The notes: generated from the sequence alone by a model not told the origin. A stretch of 64,000 bases of DNA from Nemertoderma westbladi (GCA_032718475.1 JAUCBJ010007946.1:1-64000); one strand, 5' to 3'. Shown: positions 57,501 through 64,000, numbered from the stretch's first letter. Translations and numbers: made by a program.

Positions 57501-60433
57501 TGAACAGGCATTCCTTGGCTTAACGAGCCTAAAAGATTCTCCCATTCATTAATTTATTTTGCCCACTTGCGGACGTTATTGTTATATTTTACTTTATAGA
57601 ATGCCTCTCCAATTCCATCCAAGGCACCTAGTCCAAAATTTATACACCCAGAAAAGGTGAAGACCACCAATCAATTATCAGTGCCAGATGAGAAACCACA
57701 CGGGGTATTCAACGAAGCTTATCTCGACAACGAAGGTAGCCACCACCAACAACACAATCCCTCAGAGCCGTATAGCGTGTCTTTCAGACTGGACAATAAA
57801 TCATTGGAGGCTGATGGTGTGCCTACGACGCCCCCCAAGATAAGTAGACTGGACAAAATGAAAGGCATCACAGATGAAGATAACCCCGGTGATGACGACG
57901 ATGGCCCCGTACCTATACTCCCTTATACATCTCTATTTATTTTGAGCTCCACAAACAAGTAAGATGCATAGCAACATCTAAGCCGCAGTTGTTACTAGTT
58001 TTTTTTACAGTTATTGTATTATTTTTTACGACGATTAAACAACCTCGAAATGAGAACAGATGTCATGTTCGTTTACAGATGTTTGAGAGTGGTTGTTTGC
58101 GGGAATAATAATCGAACATTTTAATGCGACCACAGAAGATTTATATGATCACTGAGATTTTATATAATCACTGATATTTTATAGGATCACTGATATTTTA
58201 TAGGGATCACCGATATTTTATAGGATCACTGATATTTTATAGGATCACTGTTATTTTATAGGATCACTGATATTTTATAGGATCACTGATATTTTATAGG
58301 ATCACTGATATTTTATAGGATCACTGATATTTTATAGGATCACTTATATATTATAGGATCACTGATATTTTATAGGATCACTGATATTTTATAGGATCAC
58401 TGATATTTTATAGGATCACTGATATTTTATATGATCACTGATATTTTATAGGATCACTGATATTTTATAGGATCACTGATATTTTATAGGATCACTGATA
58501 TTTTATAGGATCACTGATATTTTATAGGATCACTGATATTTTATAGGATCACTGATATTTTATAGGATCACTGATATTTTATAGGATCACTGATATTTTA
58601 TAGGATCACTGATATTTTATAGGATCACTGATATTTTATAGGATCACTGATATTTTATAGGATCACTGATAATTTATAGGATCACTGATATTTTATAGGA
58701 TCACTGATATTTTATAGGATCACTGATATTTTATAGGATCACTGATAATTTATAGGATCACTGATATTTTATAGGATCACTGATATTTTATAGGATCACT
58801 GATATTTTATAGGATCACTGATATTTTATAGGATCACTGATATTTTATAGGATCACTGATATTTTATAGGATCACTTATATATTATAGGATCACTGATAT
58901 TTTATAGGATCACTTATATATTATAGGATCACTGATATTTTATAGGATCACTGATATTTTATAGGATCACTGATATTTTATAGGATCACTGATATTTTAT
59001 AGGATCACTGATATTTTATATGATCACTGATATTTTATAGGATCACTGATATTTTATAGGATCACTGATATTTTATAGGATCACTGATATTTTATAGGAT
59101 CACTGATATTTTATAGGATCACTGACATTTTATAGGTTCACTGATATTTTATAGGATCACTGATATTTTATAGGATCACTGATATTTTATAGGATTACTG
59201 ATAGTACGATGGTAAAATTAGTAACATTTCATACGATCATTAATATTTCATACCATTTTATTAATATTTTATGTGATTATTTGCAGGATTCGCATTGGAG
59301 CCCATTATATTGTAAATATGCGACACTTTGAGAACGTAATTCTTTCTCTTATAATTCTGAGCAGTATCTCATTGGCGTTGGAAAGTCCTATTTATGTTAA
59401 TGGTGATTTGAACAATGTGAGTGAAAAAAGTTCCTGCCTTATTTTGTAACTATATTGATGACTATTACTATTGTATTTACTATTTAAGTGATGAACGAAT
59501 TGAATTACTTCGTAAAATTTGAAAGGGCGAATATATATTTTTTAATTTATTCGCTAAAATTCACTATTATAATAAAACCGTTAAGATAGCTGTAAAAACA
59601 TTCATTATGTTTTTAGGTGATTCAAAAATTAGACTATGGTTTTACTGCTGTTTTCCTGATGGAGTTTTGTTTAAAGGTAAGTAAATTTCAAGTGTGTAGT
59701 GGCGAATAGTAAGGGGGGGGGGGGGGGGGGACCAAAACAATCGACTTGTGTTAGAAATAGTGAAAGGAAACTAATTCCATTATTAAGCATTATTGTTGAA
59801 TCAGAAACATTTCGATCCGACCCAATTGTTAGAACTTGTCATTTCATTCATTTTATTGTCTAGTTCGGTAGGGTTTCGGTCAAGACAATATTGTTAAATA
59901 TAGACAATAATATTAAAGTTGTTGTTTACTTATTTTTGCTACATTATATTTCCCGTTCAGGTAACAGACTTGGGATTGGTTTTGCATCCTGGTGCTTATT
60001 TTCGTGACGGATGGAATATAATTGACGCGGTCGCTTGTATTTGCGCTACAATCAGTGTAATACTACAATTGTAAGACTTTATTTCTATTGTAAAACATAT
60101 TTAATTGAAACAAAAATACATTTAATATTTAATACAACTGTCAATTTAAGATTGTTACCTAAGAAATAATGAGTTAAACAAAATGTAAGGTTGTTTTAAT
60201 TAATTATAAGTTGAGTTACAATAATGTAAGGTTGTTTCAAAAAGTAAAGCTTCAGTAATGTAATGATTGTTTCCATTAAATATAATGTTAAGCTACAATA
60301 ATGTAGGTTGTTACTAAATCTAATTTGTTTCCAAAGGACGGACGTTGGTGGTAGCGCAGGTGGAATTAGATCTTTGCGGGTTTTAAGAGTTCTTCGGCCA
60401 CTGAAAACGATTAAACGGGTTCCCAAACTAAAG
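30236..60433 (+). CDS. Cav2: Voltage-gated calcium channel alpha-1 subunit, Cav2 class (20 exons; gene continues past the window)
   Basis: This is the pore-forming subunit of a presynaptic-type high-voltage-activated Ca2+ channel in the plasma membrane. The exons listed individually join in phase to 1033 residues: N-tail 1-104, domain I about 105-395, AID about 415-432, domain II about 535-760, II-III linker, and IIIS1-S4 to 1033. Pore loops carry TMEGW (I) and TGEDW (II), the selectivity-filter glutamates. S4 helices show [22 protein letters not shown] and [11 protein letters not shown]. Cav2 rather than Cav1 is supported by QQLER in the AID (QXXER, the G-beta-gamma contact motif; Cav1 has QQLEE), [12 protein letters not shown] after IS6, and [10 protein letters not shown] after IIIS4. 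The downstream half (IIIS5 onward) is not in the window. The start at 30236 is the first ATG after an in-frame TAG at 30221; an upstream exon cannot be excluded. Confidence 0.95.
30568..30987 (+). other. Minor-class (U12-type) AT-AC intron of Cav2
   Basis: The exon ends GAGTGGCC and the intron starts ATATCCTTT (30568-30576), the U12 5' splice-site consensus. TTCCTTAAC at 30968-30976 matches the U12 branch site and lies about 12 nt before the terminal AC at 30986-30987. Joining the exons gives [11 protein letters not shown], matching the family's EWPPFEY, whereas the nearby gtag at 30992-30995 would break the frame. Minor introns are a known feature of voltage-gated Na+ and Ca2+ channel alpha-subunit genes. 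Confidence 0.93.
30988..31093 (+). CDS. Cav2: Cav2 exon 2: domain I S1
   Basis: Starts after the AC of the U12 intron (phase 2 entry), ends CTC before gtaagt (phase 0). It codes [20 protein letters not shown] and the S1-S2 loop [13 protein letters not shown]. No stop; the match to Cav2 IS1 is clear. Confidence 0.93.
31395..31462 (+). other. tRNA-like SINE head, degenerate
   Basis: GCCGCTAGCTGAATGGTTAG at 31403 followed by AGCGTCAGACTTCGCACCCG resembles the A-box half of a tRNA-derived SINE. The B-box half is not recognisable. It lies in intron 2. Confidence 0.4.
31533..31672 (+). CDS. Cav2: Cav2 exon 3: domain I S2-S3
   Basis: Acceptor tttccttttcag, donor GG then gtaagt (phase 2). Codes [20 protein letters not shown] (S2), the S2-S3 loop with [11 protein letters not shown], and LDFIVVVTG (S3). 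Confidence 0.95.
32431..32534 (+). CDS. Cav2: Cav2 exon 4: domain I S3-S4 loop and S4 voltage sensor
   Basis: Acceptor ttttttgtag, donor A then gtaagt (phase 1). Codes a short S3-S4 loop, then [18 protein letters not shown] with four spaced positive charges typical of IS4. Confidence 0.95.
32702..33125 (-). mobile_element. Dispersed element (copy 2, inverted), short internal array
   Basis: The reverse complement contains, in order, the same flank as copy 1 at 10.4 kb (gttgaccctgacccacccc, tacgtggct, ccacgattgaatcattgg), about six GGAACTAAGTTCG-type units, then the other flank (tttgatattctgggattgg) ending gtgctacc. It lies in Cav2 intron 4. Compared with copy 1 the minisatellite is not expanded, which gives the pre-expansion state. 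Confidence 0.75.
33455..33675 (+). mobile_element. Third, partial copy of the GGAACTAAGTTCG element family
   Basis: AACTACGTGGCTCGCCCCAC at 33467 matches the left flank of the other copies. It is followed by about eight diverged ggaactaa(g/a)ttcg units with unlike spacers. It lies in plus orientation in Cav2 intron 4, 330 bp from the inverted copy. Confidence 0.6.
33695..33897 (+). repeat. Seven 29-bp repeats copying the 3' splice site of exon 5
   Basis: Seven exact units of 29 bp each start GTCTTCAGGTTGTTTTTA and end TTTATTTTCAG. The real exon follows at 33898 with GTCTCCAAGTTGTTCTTAAG, which differs from the unit start at a few positions only. Each unit therefore holds an exon-start copy and a full acceptor with its pyrimidine tract. 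Confidence 0.97.
33898..34050 (+). CDS. Cav2: Cav2 exon 5: domain I S4-S5 linker and S5
   Basis: Entry phase 1 (A+GT gives S), donor gtgagt after ACAA. Codes [20 protein letters not shown] and a hydrophobic S5 ending [20 protein letters not shown]. The acceptor used is ambiguous among eight copies; the last one preserves the frame and the family sequence. Confidence 0.95.
34378..34616 (+). CDS. Cav2: Cav2 exon 6: domain I extracellular turret and pore loop
   Basis: Codes the Cys-containing extracellular loop ([20 protein letters not shown]) and the pore helix/filter [18 protein letters not shown]; the Glu of TMEGW is the domain I selectivity residue. Ends phase 0 before gttagt. Confidence 0.96.
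34974..35077 (+). CDS. Cav2: Cav2 exon 7: domain I S6
   Basis: Codes [20 protein letters not shown] and [15 protein letters not shown], the conserved IS6 gate helix. Donor GG then gttagt (phase 2). The next intron is about 5 kb. Confidence 0.96.
35707..35738. other. Perfect 15-bp hairpin
   Basis: GCAATTTGATCTACT (35707-35721) and AGTAGATCAAATTGC (35724-35738) are exact reverse complements separated by two bases. A further partial copy (agtagatcaaa) follows. It lies in Cav2 intron 7; no role is evident. Confidence 0.75.
36860..37360. repeat. 251-bp tandem duplication
   Basis: 36860-37110 is repeated at 37111-37360. Both contain cattagcgggcagattatat and end gggggtgggtcaatat; no differences were seen. 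The second copy is followed by a run of 12 C (37363-37374), a common assembly trouble spot. It lies in Cav2 intron 7. Confidence 0.92.
37600..38420. repeat. Degenerate ~163-bp tandem repeat, five copies
   Basis: The landmark tcaaacttgtatttttcgg occurs at 37661, 37822, 37986, 38148 and, diverged, 38311, so the spacing is 161-164 bp. Each is followed by a variant of ccaaattttggtgctagcac. The copies differ at many sites, so the array is old, unlike the other arrays here. Small minus-strand frames (FQNLVLAP-like) are by-products. Confidence 0.85.
38421..40061. other. Remainder of Cav2 intron 7
   Basis: AT-rich; no exon, RNA gene or mobile-element signature recognised. It ends in the acceptor ttttgattttag. 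Confidence 0.5.
40062..40177 (+). CDS. Cav2: Cav2 exon 8: proximal I-II linker with beta-subunit (AID) and G-beta-gamma sites
   Basis: Codes [20 protein letters not shown] followed by [17 protein letters not shown]. This fits the AID consensus QQxExxLxGYxxWIxxxE with conservative changes (W-L for W-I, final D for E, the D codon being completed by exon 9). QQLER fits the Cav2 QXXER motif used in direct G-beta-gamma inhibition. Donor G then gttatt (phase 1). Confidence 0.96.
40366..40440 (+). other. tRNA-derived SINE-like fragment
   Basis: GGGGCTAGCTCAGTTGGTTG at 40369 has an A-box and D-arm like a tRNA, followed by a weak B-box (ggttgctgattct). No intact cloverleaf, so it is probably a SINE head and not a working tRNA gene. 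It lies in Cav2 intron 8. Confidence 0.45.
40478..40785 (+). pseudogene. Decayed LINE reverse-transcriptase C-terminal fragment
   Basis: Translation across frames gives [20 protein letters not shown] and later [13 protein letters not shown], a stop, then [14 protein letters not shown]. The RLRFAGHC...LW...G+...GRP pattern is typical of the C-terminal part of many non-LTR retrotransposon polymerases. At least one stop and one frame change interrupt it, so it is a dead fragment in Cav2 intron 8. Confidence 0.6.
41642..45035 (+). mobile_element. Eight-copy tandem array of a ~411-bp tRNA-headed SINE-like unit, flanked by 12-bp duplication
   Basis: Near-identical units of 411-412 bp repeat from about 41665 to 45035 (cctagtggttgttgtctcgg at 41812 and then every ~411 bp, eight times). 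Each holds a tRNA-like head: A-box TGGCCTAGTGG and B-box GGTTCGAATCC. The whole block is bracketed by CTTAGAATTACT at 41630-41641 and 45036-45047, an exact 12-bp target-site duplication as made by LINE-type integration. The left edge carries an inverted copy of the unit's ttcctgtaataa end. The 76-codon minus-strand frame present in most units is an artefact. It lies in Cav2 intron 8. Confidence 0.85.
41803..41875 (+). other. tRNA-like head of the first SINE-like unit (repeated in the other seven)
   Basis: A-box TGGCCTAGTGG and B-box GGTTCGAATCC are separated by about 33 nt, the spacing of an internal RNA polymerase III promoter. The acceptor stem does not pair well, so it is not called a functional tRNA. 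Confidence 0.6.
45249..45404 (+). CDS. Cav2: Cav2 exon 9: acidic middle of the I-II linker
   Basis: Acceptor tttctgttgcag; codes [37 protein letters not shown] and DNIEI. It is strongly acidic. The donor (ATAG then gtaccc, phase 1) is the first junction of the 49-bp array. Phase matches exon 10. Confidence 0.88.
45405..47780 (+). repeat. 49-bp minisatellite, ~48 copies, starting at the exon 9 donor
   Basis: The unit begins GTAACCGTTACATTACAG, continues ATACCGTAACGCAATAACGG and ends TTTATTAATAG. Every unit junction (AATAG then GTAACC) resembles the true donor ATAG/GTACCC that opens the array. Each also has a TTACAG acceptor-like stop 18 nt further on. Variants include gataaagtaacacaa and cataacgtaactcaa units. 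Confidence 0.96.
47907..48131 (+). CDS. Cav2: Cav2 exon 10: distal I-II linker and domain II S1
   Basis: Acceptor cactattccag; codes a basic stretch ([20 protein letters not shown]), then [20 protein letters not shown] (IIS1) and [13 protein letters not shown]. Donor G then gtatgt (phase 1). Confidence 0.95.
48330..48416 (-). other. tRNA-like SINE fragment, inverted
   Basis: On the minus strand AGCAGCTTGGTTTAAAGATT precedes TTGTTCGATCCC, a B-box-like motif. Only these boxes support it; it is in Cav2 intron 10. Confidence 0.35.
49524..49636 (+). CDS. Cav2: Cav2 exon 11: domain II S2-S3
   Basis: Codes [20 protein letters not shown] (S2), [11 protein letters not shown] and the start of S3 (IFDCV). 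Donor gtaagt, phase 0. Confidence 0.95.
49812..49921 (+). CDS. Cav2: Cav2 exon 12: domain II S3-S4 voltage sensor
   Basis: Codes [17 protein letters not shown], then [18 protein letters not shown] with the IIS4 charge ladder. Donor gtgcgt after AA (phase 2). Confidence 0.95.
50055..50186 (+). CDS. Cav2: Cav2 exon 13: domain II S4-S5 linker and S5
   Basis: Codes [20 protein letters not shown], then S5 [20 protein letters not shown] and IFGG. The first donor (GGGAG then gttggt, phase 2) joins to exon 14 as FGGRFNF, the family sequence. About 95 further copies of this donor follow. Confidence 0.95.
50173..52632 (+). repeat. 26-bp minisatellite, ~95 copies, built on the exon 13 donor
   Basis: The unit is ATATTTGGAGGGAG plus GTTGGTTTCATT. 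The first 14 nt equal the last 14 nt of exon 13 and the rest equals the first 12 nt of the intron, so the array begins inside the exon. All three frames of the array are open for more than 800 codons. One more part-unit occurs at 53241-53274, beyond the inserted LTR. GGAGGGAGGTTGG is also a two-tetrad G-quadruplex motif. Confidence 0.98.
52638..53239. mobile_element. Solo LTR inserted in the 26-bp array
   Basis: The 602-bp insert begins TGTGAGCGG and ends CCGTCACA (TG...CA, with TGTGA/TCACA inverted ends). It is flanked by exact TGGTT at 52633-52637 and 53240-53244, a 5-bp target duplication; array sequence resumes directly after it. It has no coding capacity. A 13-bp stem (GATACGAGATTGG at 52709 pairing up to 52740) lies inside. 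Which LTR family it belongs to is unknown; no clear match to the BEL/Pao element's upstream region was seen. Confidence 0.88.
53275..54026. other. Remainder of Cav2 intron 13
   Basis: No exon, RNA gene or repeat recognised. Ends in acceptor taaattttttag. Confidence 0.5.
54027..54217 (+). CDS. Cav2: Cav2 exon 14: domain II pore loop and start of S6
   Basis: Codes [20 protein letters not shown], the filter [15 protein letters not shown] (Glu of TGEDW is the domain II selectivity residue), and [12 protein letters not shown]. Donor G then gtgagt (phase 1). Confidence 0.96.
54482..54603 (+). CDS. Cav2: Cav2 exon 15: domain II S6 and start of II-III linker
   Basis: Codes [20 protein letters not shown], the conserved IIS6 end, then a charged helix [16 protein letters not shown]. 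Donor gttcag, phase 0. Confidence 0.96.
54739..54765. repeat. Poly-G tract, 27 nt
   Basis: Uninterrupted G run in intron 15, following gaataaaa. Its length is likely uncertain in the assembly. Confidence 0.9.
54796..56416. mobile_element. Foldback-type element, ~1.6 kb, with repeat-filled inverted arms
   Basis: GTCAACACTTCGAAA occurs twice at 54796-54832. Its reverse complement occurs twice at 56384-56416 (once with one change), giving matching outer ends. Inside, the left arm (55060-55330) has cccccaaaaacaattatt repeats and the right arm (55735-56260) has ttttgggggaaaatgtattt repeats, which are roughly complementary. The centre (about 55340-55735) is unique. No coding capacity. Long imperfect inverted arms made of tandem repeats are characteristic of foldback transposons. 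Confidence 0.65.
55735..55985. repeat. ~22-bp G-rich tandem repeat in the right arm of the foldback element
   Basis: About eleven units of TGTATTTGTTTTGGG followed by GGAAAA, with variation in the G run. The C-rich complement, more diverged, is at about 55195-55300. It is not a telomere array: the unit is too long and too variable. Confidence 0.85.
56417..57599. other. AT-rich remainder of Cav2 intron 15
   Basis: Contains long A/T runs (for example 56996-57040) and no supported gene. Ends in acceptor ttttactttatag. Confidence 0.5.
57600..57958 (+). CDS. Cav2: Cav2 exon 16: II-III linker up to domain III S1
   Basis: Codes the Pro/Ser/Asn-rich linker ([20 protein letters not shown] at its start), an acidic [11 protein letters not shown], then [13 protein letters not shown] leading to IIIS1. 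Donor AA then gtaaga (phase 2). With exon 15 the whole linker is only about 140 residues, much shorter than in vertebrate Cav2.1/2.2, and no synprint-like block is evident. Confidence 0.95.
58135..59211 (+). repeat. 19-bp minisatellite, ~57 copies
   Basis: The unit is GATCACTGATATTTTATAG, with rare variants (ttatatattatag, gataatttatag). It fills most of Cav2 intron 16. Each unit ends TTTTATAG before GATC, faintly like the true acceptor ATTTGCAG before GATT at 59287, but about 75 bp of non-repeat sequence lies between, so a splice-site origin is not clear. Confidence 0.97.
59287..59416 (+). CDS. Cav2: Cav2 exon 17: domain III S1
   Basis: Codes [20 protein letters not shown] and [16 protein letters not shown] (IIIS1). 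Donor gtgagt, phase 0. Confidence 0.95.
59617..59676 (+). CDS. Cav2: Cav2 exon 18: domain III S2 (20 codons)
   Basis: Codes [20 protein letters not shown], the core of IIIS2, between acceptor atgtttttag and donor gtaagt. It is phase 0 on both sides. Confidence 0.95.
59713..59730. repeat. Poly-G tract, 18 nt
   Basis: Uninterrupted G run in intron 18; the length is probably uncertain. Confidence 0.85.
59961..60070 (+). CDS. Cav2: Cav2 exon 19: domain III S2-S3 loop and S3
   Basis: Codes [20 protein letters not shown] and [16 protein letters not shown]. Donor gtaaga after TT (phase 2). Confidence 0.95.
60337..60433 (+). CDS. Cav2: Cav2 exon 20: domain III S4 voltage sensor
   Basis: Codes [20 protein letters not shown] and [12 protein letters not shown], the IIIS4 charge ladder and start of the S4-S5 linker, with the Cav2-specific TIKR.PKLK. 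The first donor (CTAAAG then gttggt, phase 0) is also the first junction of the 33-bp array; later copies are all candidate donors. Confidence 0.95.
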
Positions 60434-63400
60434 GTTGGTTATTATTTACGGGTTCCCAAACTAAAGGTTAGTTATTATTTACGGGTTCCCAAACTAAAGT
60501 TTAGTTATTATTTACGGGTTCCCAAACTAAAGGTGGGTTATTATTTACGGGTTCCCAAACTAAAGTTTGGTTATTATTTACGGGTTCCCAAACTAAAGGT
60601 TAGTTATTATTTACGGGTTCCCAAACTAAAGGTTAGTTATTATTTACGGGTTCCCAAACTAAAGGTGGGTTATTATTTACGGGTTCCCAAACTAAAGGTT
60701 AGTTATTATTTACGGGTTCCCAAACTAAAGTTTGGTTATTATATTTACGGGTTCCCAAACTAAGGGTTGGTTATTATTTACGGATTCCCAAACTAAAGGT
60801 TAGTTATTATTTACGGGTTCCCAAACTAAAGGTTGGTTATTATTTACGGGTTCCCAAACTAAAGTTTAGTTATTCTTTACGGGTTCCCAAACTAAAGGTT
60901 GGTTATTATTTACGGGTTCCCAAACTAAAGTTTGGTTATTATTTACGGGTTCCCAAACTAAGGGTTGGTTATTATTTACGGGTTCCCAAACTAAAGGTTG
61001 GTTATTATTTACGGGTTCCCAAACTAAAGTTTAGTTATTCTTTACGGGTTCCCAAACTAAAGGTTGGTTATTATTTACGGGTTCCCAAACTAAAGTTTGG
61101 TTATTATTTACGGGTTCCCAAACTAAGGGTTGGTTATTATTTACGGGTTCCCAAACTAAAGGTTGGTTATTATTTACGGGTTCCCAAACTAAGGTTTAGT
61201 TATTATTTACGGGTTCCCAAACTAAAGGTTAGTTATTATTTACGGGTTCCCAAACTAAAGTTTGGTTATTATTTACGGGTTCCCAAACTAAAGGTTGGTT
61301 ATTATATTTACGGGTTCCCAAACTAAAGGTTGGTTATTATTTACGGGTTCCCAAACTAAAGTTTAGTTATTATTTACGGGTTCCCAAACTAAAGGTTGGT
61401 TATTATATTTACGGGTTCCCAAACTAAAGGTTGGTTATTATTTACGGGTTCCCAAACTAAAGTTTGGTTATTATTTACGGGTTCCCAAACTAAAGGTTGG
61501 TTATTATTTACGGGTTCCCAAACTAAAGGTGGGTTATTATTTACGGGTTCCCAAACTAAAGTATAGTTATTATTTACGGGTTCCCAAACTAAAGGTTGGT
61601 TATTATATTTACGGGTTCCCAAACTAAAGGTGGGTTATTATTTACGGGTTCCCAAACTAAAGTATAGTTATTATTTACGGGTTCCCAAACTAAAGGTTGG
61701 TTATTATTTACGGGTTCCCAAACTAAAGGTTAGTTATTATTTACGGGTTCCCAAACTAAAGTTTGGTTATTATATTTACGGGTTCCCAAACTAAAGTTTG
61801 GTTATTATTTACGGGTTCCCAAACTAAAGGTTAGTTATTATTTACGGGTTCCCAAACTAAAGGTTAGTTATTATTTACGGGTTCCCAAACTAAAGGTTGG
61901 TTATTATTTACGGGTTCCCAAACTAAAGGTTAGTTATTATTTACGGGTTCCCAAACTAAAGTTTGGTTATTATATTTACGGGTTCCCAAACTAAAGGTTA
62001 GTTATTATATTTACGGGTTCCCAAACTAAAGTTTAGTTATTATTTACGGGTTCCCAAACTAAAGGTTGGTTATTATTTACGGGTTCCCAAACTAAAGGTT
62101 GGTTATTATTTACGGGTTCCCAAACTAAAGGTTGGTTATTATTTACGGGTTCCCAAACTAAAGGTTGGTTATTATATTTACGGGTTCCCAAACTAAAGGT
62201 TAGTTATTATATTTACGGGTTCCCAAACTAAAGTTTAGTTATTATTTACGGGTTCCCAAACTAAAGGTTGGTTATTATTTACGGGTTCCCAAACTAAAGG
62301 TTGGTTATTATTTACGGGTTCCCAAACTAAAGGTTGGTTATTATTTACGGGTTCCCAAACTAAAGGTTGGTTATTATATTTACGGGTTCCCAAACTAAAG
62401 GTTGGTTATTATTTACGGGTTCCCAAACTAAAGGTTGGTTATTATTTACGGGTTCCCAAACTAAAGGTTGGTTATTATTTACGGGTTCCCAAACTAAAGG
62501 TTGGTTATTATTTACGGGTTCCCAAACTAAAGGTTAGTTATTATTTACGGGTTCCCAAACTAAAGGTTGGTTATTATTTACGGGTTCCCAAACTAAATGT
62601 TAGTTATTATTTACGGGTTCCCAAACTAAAGGTTGGTTATTATTTACGGGTTCCTAAACTAAAGGTGGGTTATTATTTACGGATTCCCAAACTAAAGGTT
62701 GGTTATTATTTACGGGTTCCCAAACTAAAGGTTGGTTATTATATTTACGGGTTCCCAAACTAAAGGTTGGTTATTATTTACGGGTTCCCAAACTAAAGGT
62801 TAGTTATTATATTTACGGGTTCCCAAACTAAAGGTTGGTTATTATTTACGGGTTCCCAAACTAAAGGTTGGTTATTATATTTACGGGTTCCCAAACTAAA
62901 GGTTGGTTATTATTTACGGGTTCCCAAACTAAAGTTTGGTTATTATATTTACGGGTTCCCAAACTAAAGGTTGGTTATTATTTACGGGTTCCCAAACTAA
63001 AGGTTGGTTATTATTTACGGGTTCCCAAACTAAAGGTTGGTTATTATTTACGGGTTCCCAAACTAAAGGTTAGTTATTATTTACGGGTTCCCAAACTAAA
63101 GTTTAGTTATTATATTTACGGGTTCCCAAACTAAAGGTTAGTTATTATTTACGGGTTCCCAAACTAAAGGTTAGTTATTATTTACGGGTTCCCAAACTAA
63201 AGGTTAGTTATTATTTACGGGTTCCCAAACTAAAGGTTAGTTATTATTTACGGGTTCCCAAACTAAAGGTTGGTTATTATTTTCGGATTCCCAAACTAAA
63301 GGTTAGTTATTATTTACGGGTTCCCAAACTAAAGTATAGTTATTATTTACGGGTTCCCAAACTAAAGGTTAGTTATTATTTACGGGTTCCCAAACTAAAG

Positions 63401-64000
63401 TATAGTTATTATTTACGGGTTCCCAAACTAAAGGTTAGTTATTATTTACGGGTTCCCAAACTAAAGGTTGGTTATTATTTACGGGTTCCCAAACTAAAGG
63501 TGGGTTATTATTTACGGGTTCCCAAACTAAAGTATAGTTATTATTTACGGGTTCCCAAACTAAAGGTTGGTTATTATATTTACGGGTTCCCAAACTAAAG
63601 GTGGGTTATTATTTACGGGTTCCCAAACTAAAGTATAGTTATTATTTACGGGTTCCCAAACTAAAGGTTGGTTATTATTTACGGGTTCCCAAACTAAAGT
63701 TTGGTTATTATTTACGGATTCCCAAACTAAAGGTTAGTTATTATTTACGGGTTCCCAAACTAAAGTTTGGTTATTATATTTACGGGTTCCCAAACTAAAG
63801 TTTGGTTATTATTTACGGGTTCCCAAACTAAAGGTTAGTTATTATTTACGGGTTCCTAAACTAAAGGTGGGTTATTATTTACGGATTCCCAAACTAAAGG
63901 TTGGTTATTATTTACGGGTTCCCAAACTAAAGGTTGGTTATTATATTTACGGGTTCCCAAACTAAAGGTTGGTTATTATTTACGGGTTCCCAAACTAAAG
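60415..64000 (+). repeat. 33-bp minisatellite, >100 copies, built on the exon 20 donor (continues past window)
   Basis: The unit is ACGGGTTCCCAAACTAAAG plus GTTGGTTATTATTT. The first 19 nt are identical to the end of exon 20 and the rest to the start of the intron. Donor variants are GTTGGT, GTTAGT, GTGGGT and GTATAG. Some units are 35 bp (ttattatattt), which breaks the otherwise open frame. The array runs off the right edge. Confidence 0.98.

Overview
The window is metazoan nuclear DNA. The evidence is an intron-rich gene with GT-AG introns and one minor-class AT-AC intron, a BEL/Pao retrotransposon (a group known only from animals), tRNA-derived SINE-like repeats and a decayed LINE fragment. 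The species cannot be named from sequence alone. A conserved U12-type intron argues against nematodes. Tandem arrays fill close to half of the 64 kb.

Layout. 1-6932 (minus): one uninterrupted gag-pol reading frame of a BEL/Pao LTR retrotransposon, 2310 codons, cut by the left window edge inside integrase. 6933-10394: non-coding, with the element's probable leader/LTR and several small tandem duplications. 10395-14613: a dispersed repeat whose internal 21-bp minisatellite has grown to about 180 copies; a short-array copy of the same element lies inverted at 32.7-33.1 kb. 14640-14848: a small inverted-repeat (MITE-like) element. 17187-26361: a 9.2-kb array of a second 21-bp unit. 26915-29875: about 49 copies of a 60-bp unit.

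30236 to beyond 64000 (plus): the 5' half of a voltage-gated calcium channel alpha-1 gene of the Cav2 (N/P/Q/R-type) class. Twenty exons can be placed, all with matching phases. They sum to 3099 nt, or 1033 residues, running from the N-terminus to the end of domain III S4. The cytoplasmic N-tail, all of domains I and II with glutamates in both pore loops, the beta-subunit-binding AID helix with a Cav2-type QXXER motif, a short II-III linker and IIIS1-S4 are present. The rest of domain III, domain IV and the C-tail lie outside the window.

Most striking observation: several intronic minisatellites of this gene start exactly at, or across, a splice site, and their repeat unit contains a copy of the exon edge plus the splice signal. 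This holds for the 3' splice site of exon 5 (29-bp unit) and the 5' splice sites of exon 13 (26-bp unit) and exon 20 (33-bp unit), and probably exon 9 (49-bp unit). The transcript therefore carries about 7, 95, more than 100 and about 48 decoy splice sites. The introns also hold a solo LTR inserted into one of these arrays with an exact 5-bp target duplication, an eight-fold 411-bp SINE-like array flanked by a 12-bp target duplication, and a 1.6-kb foldback element.
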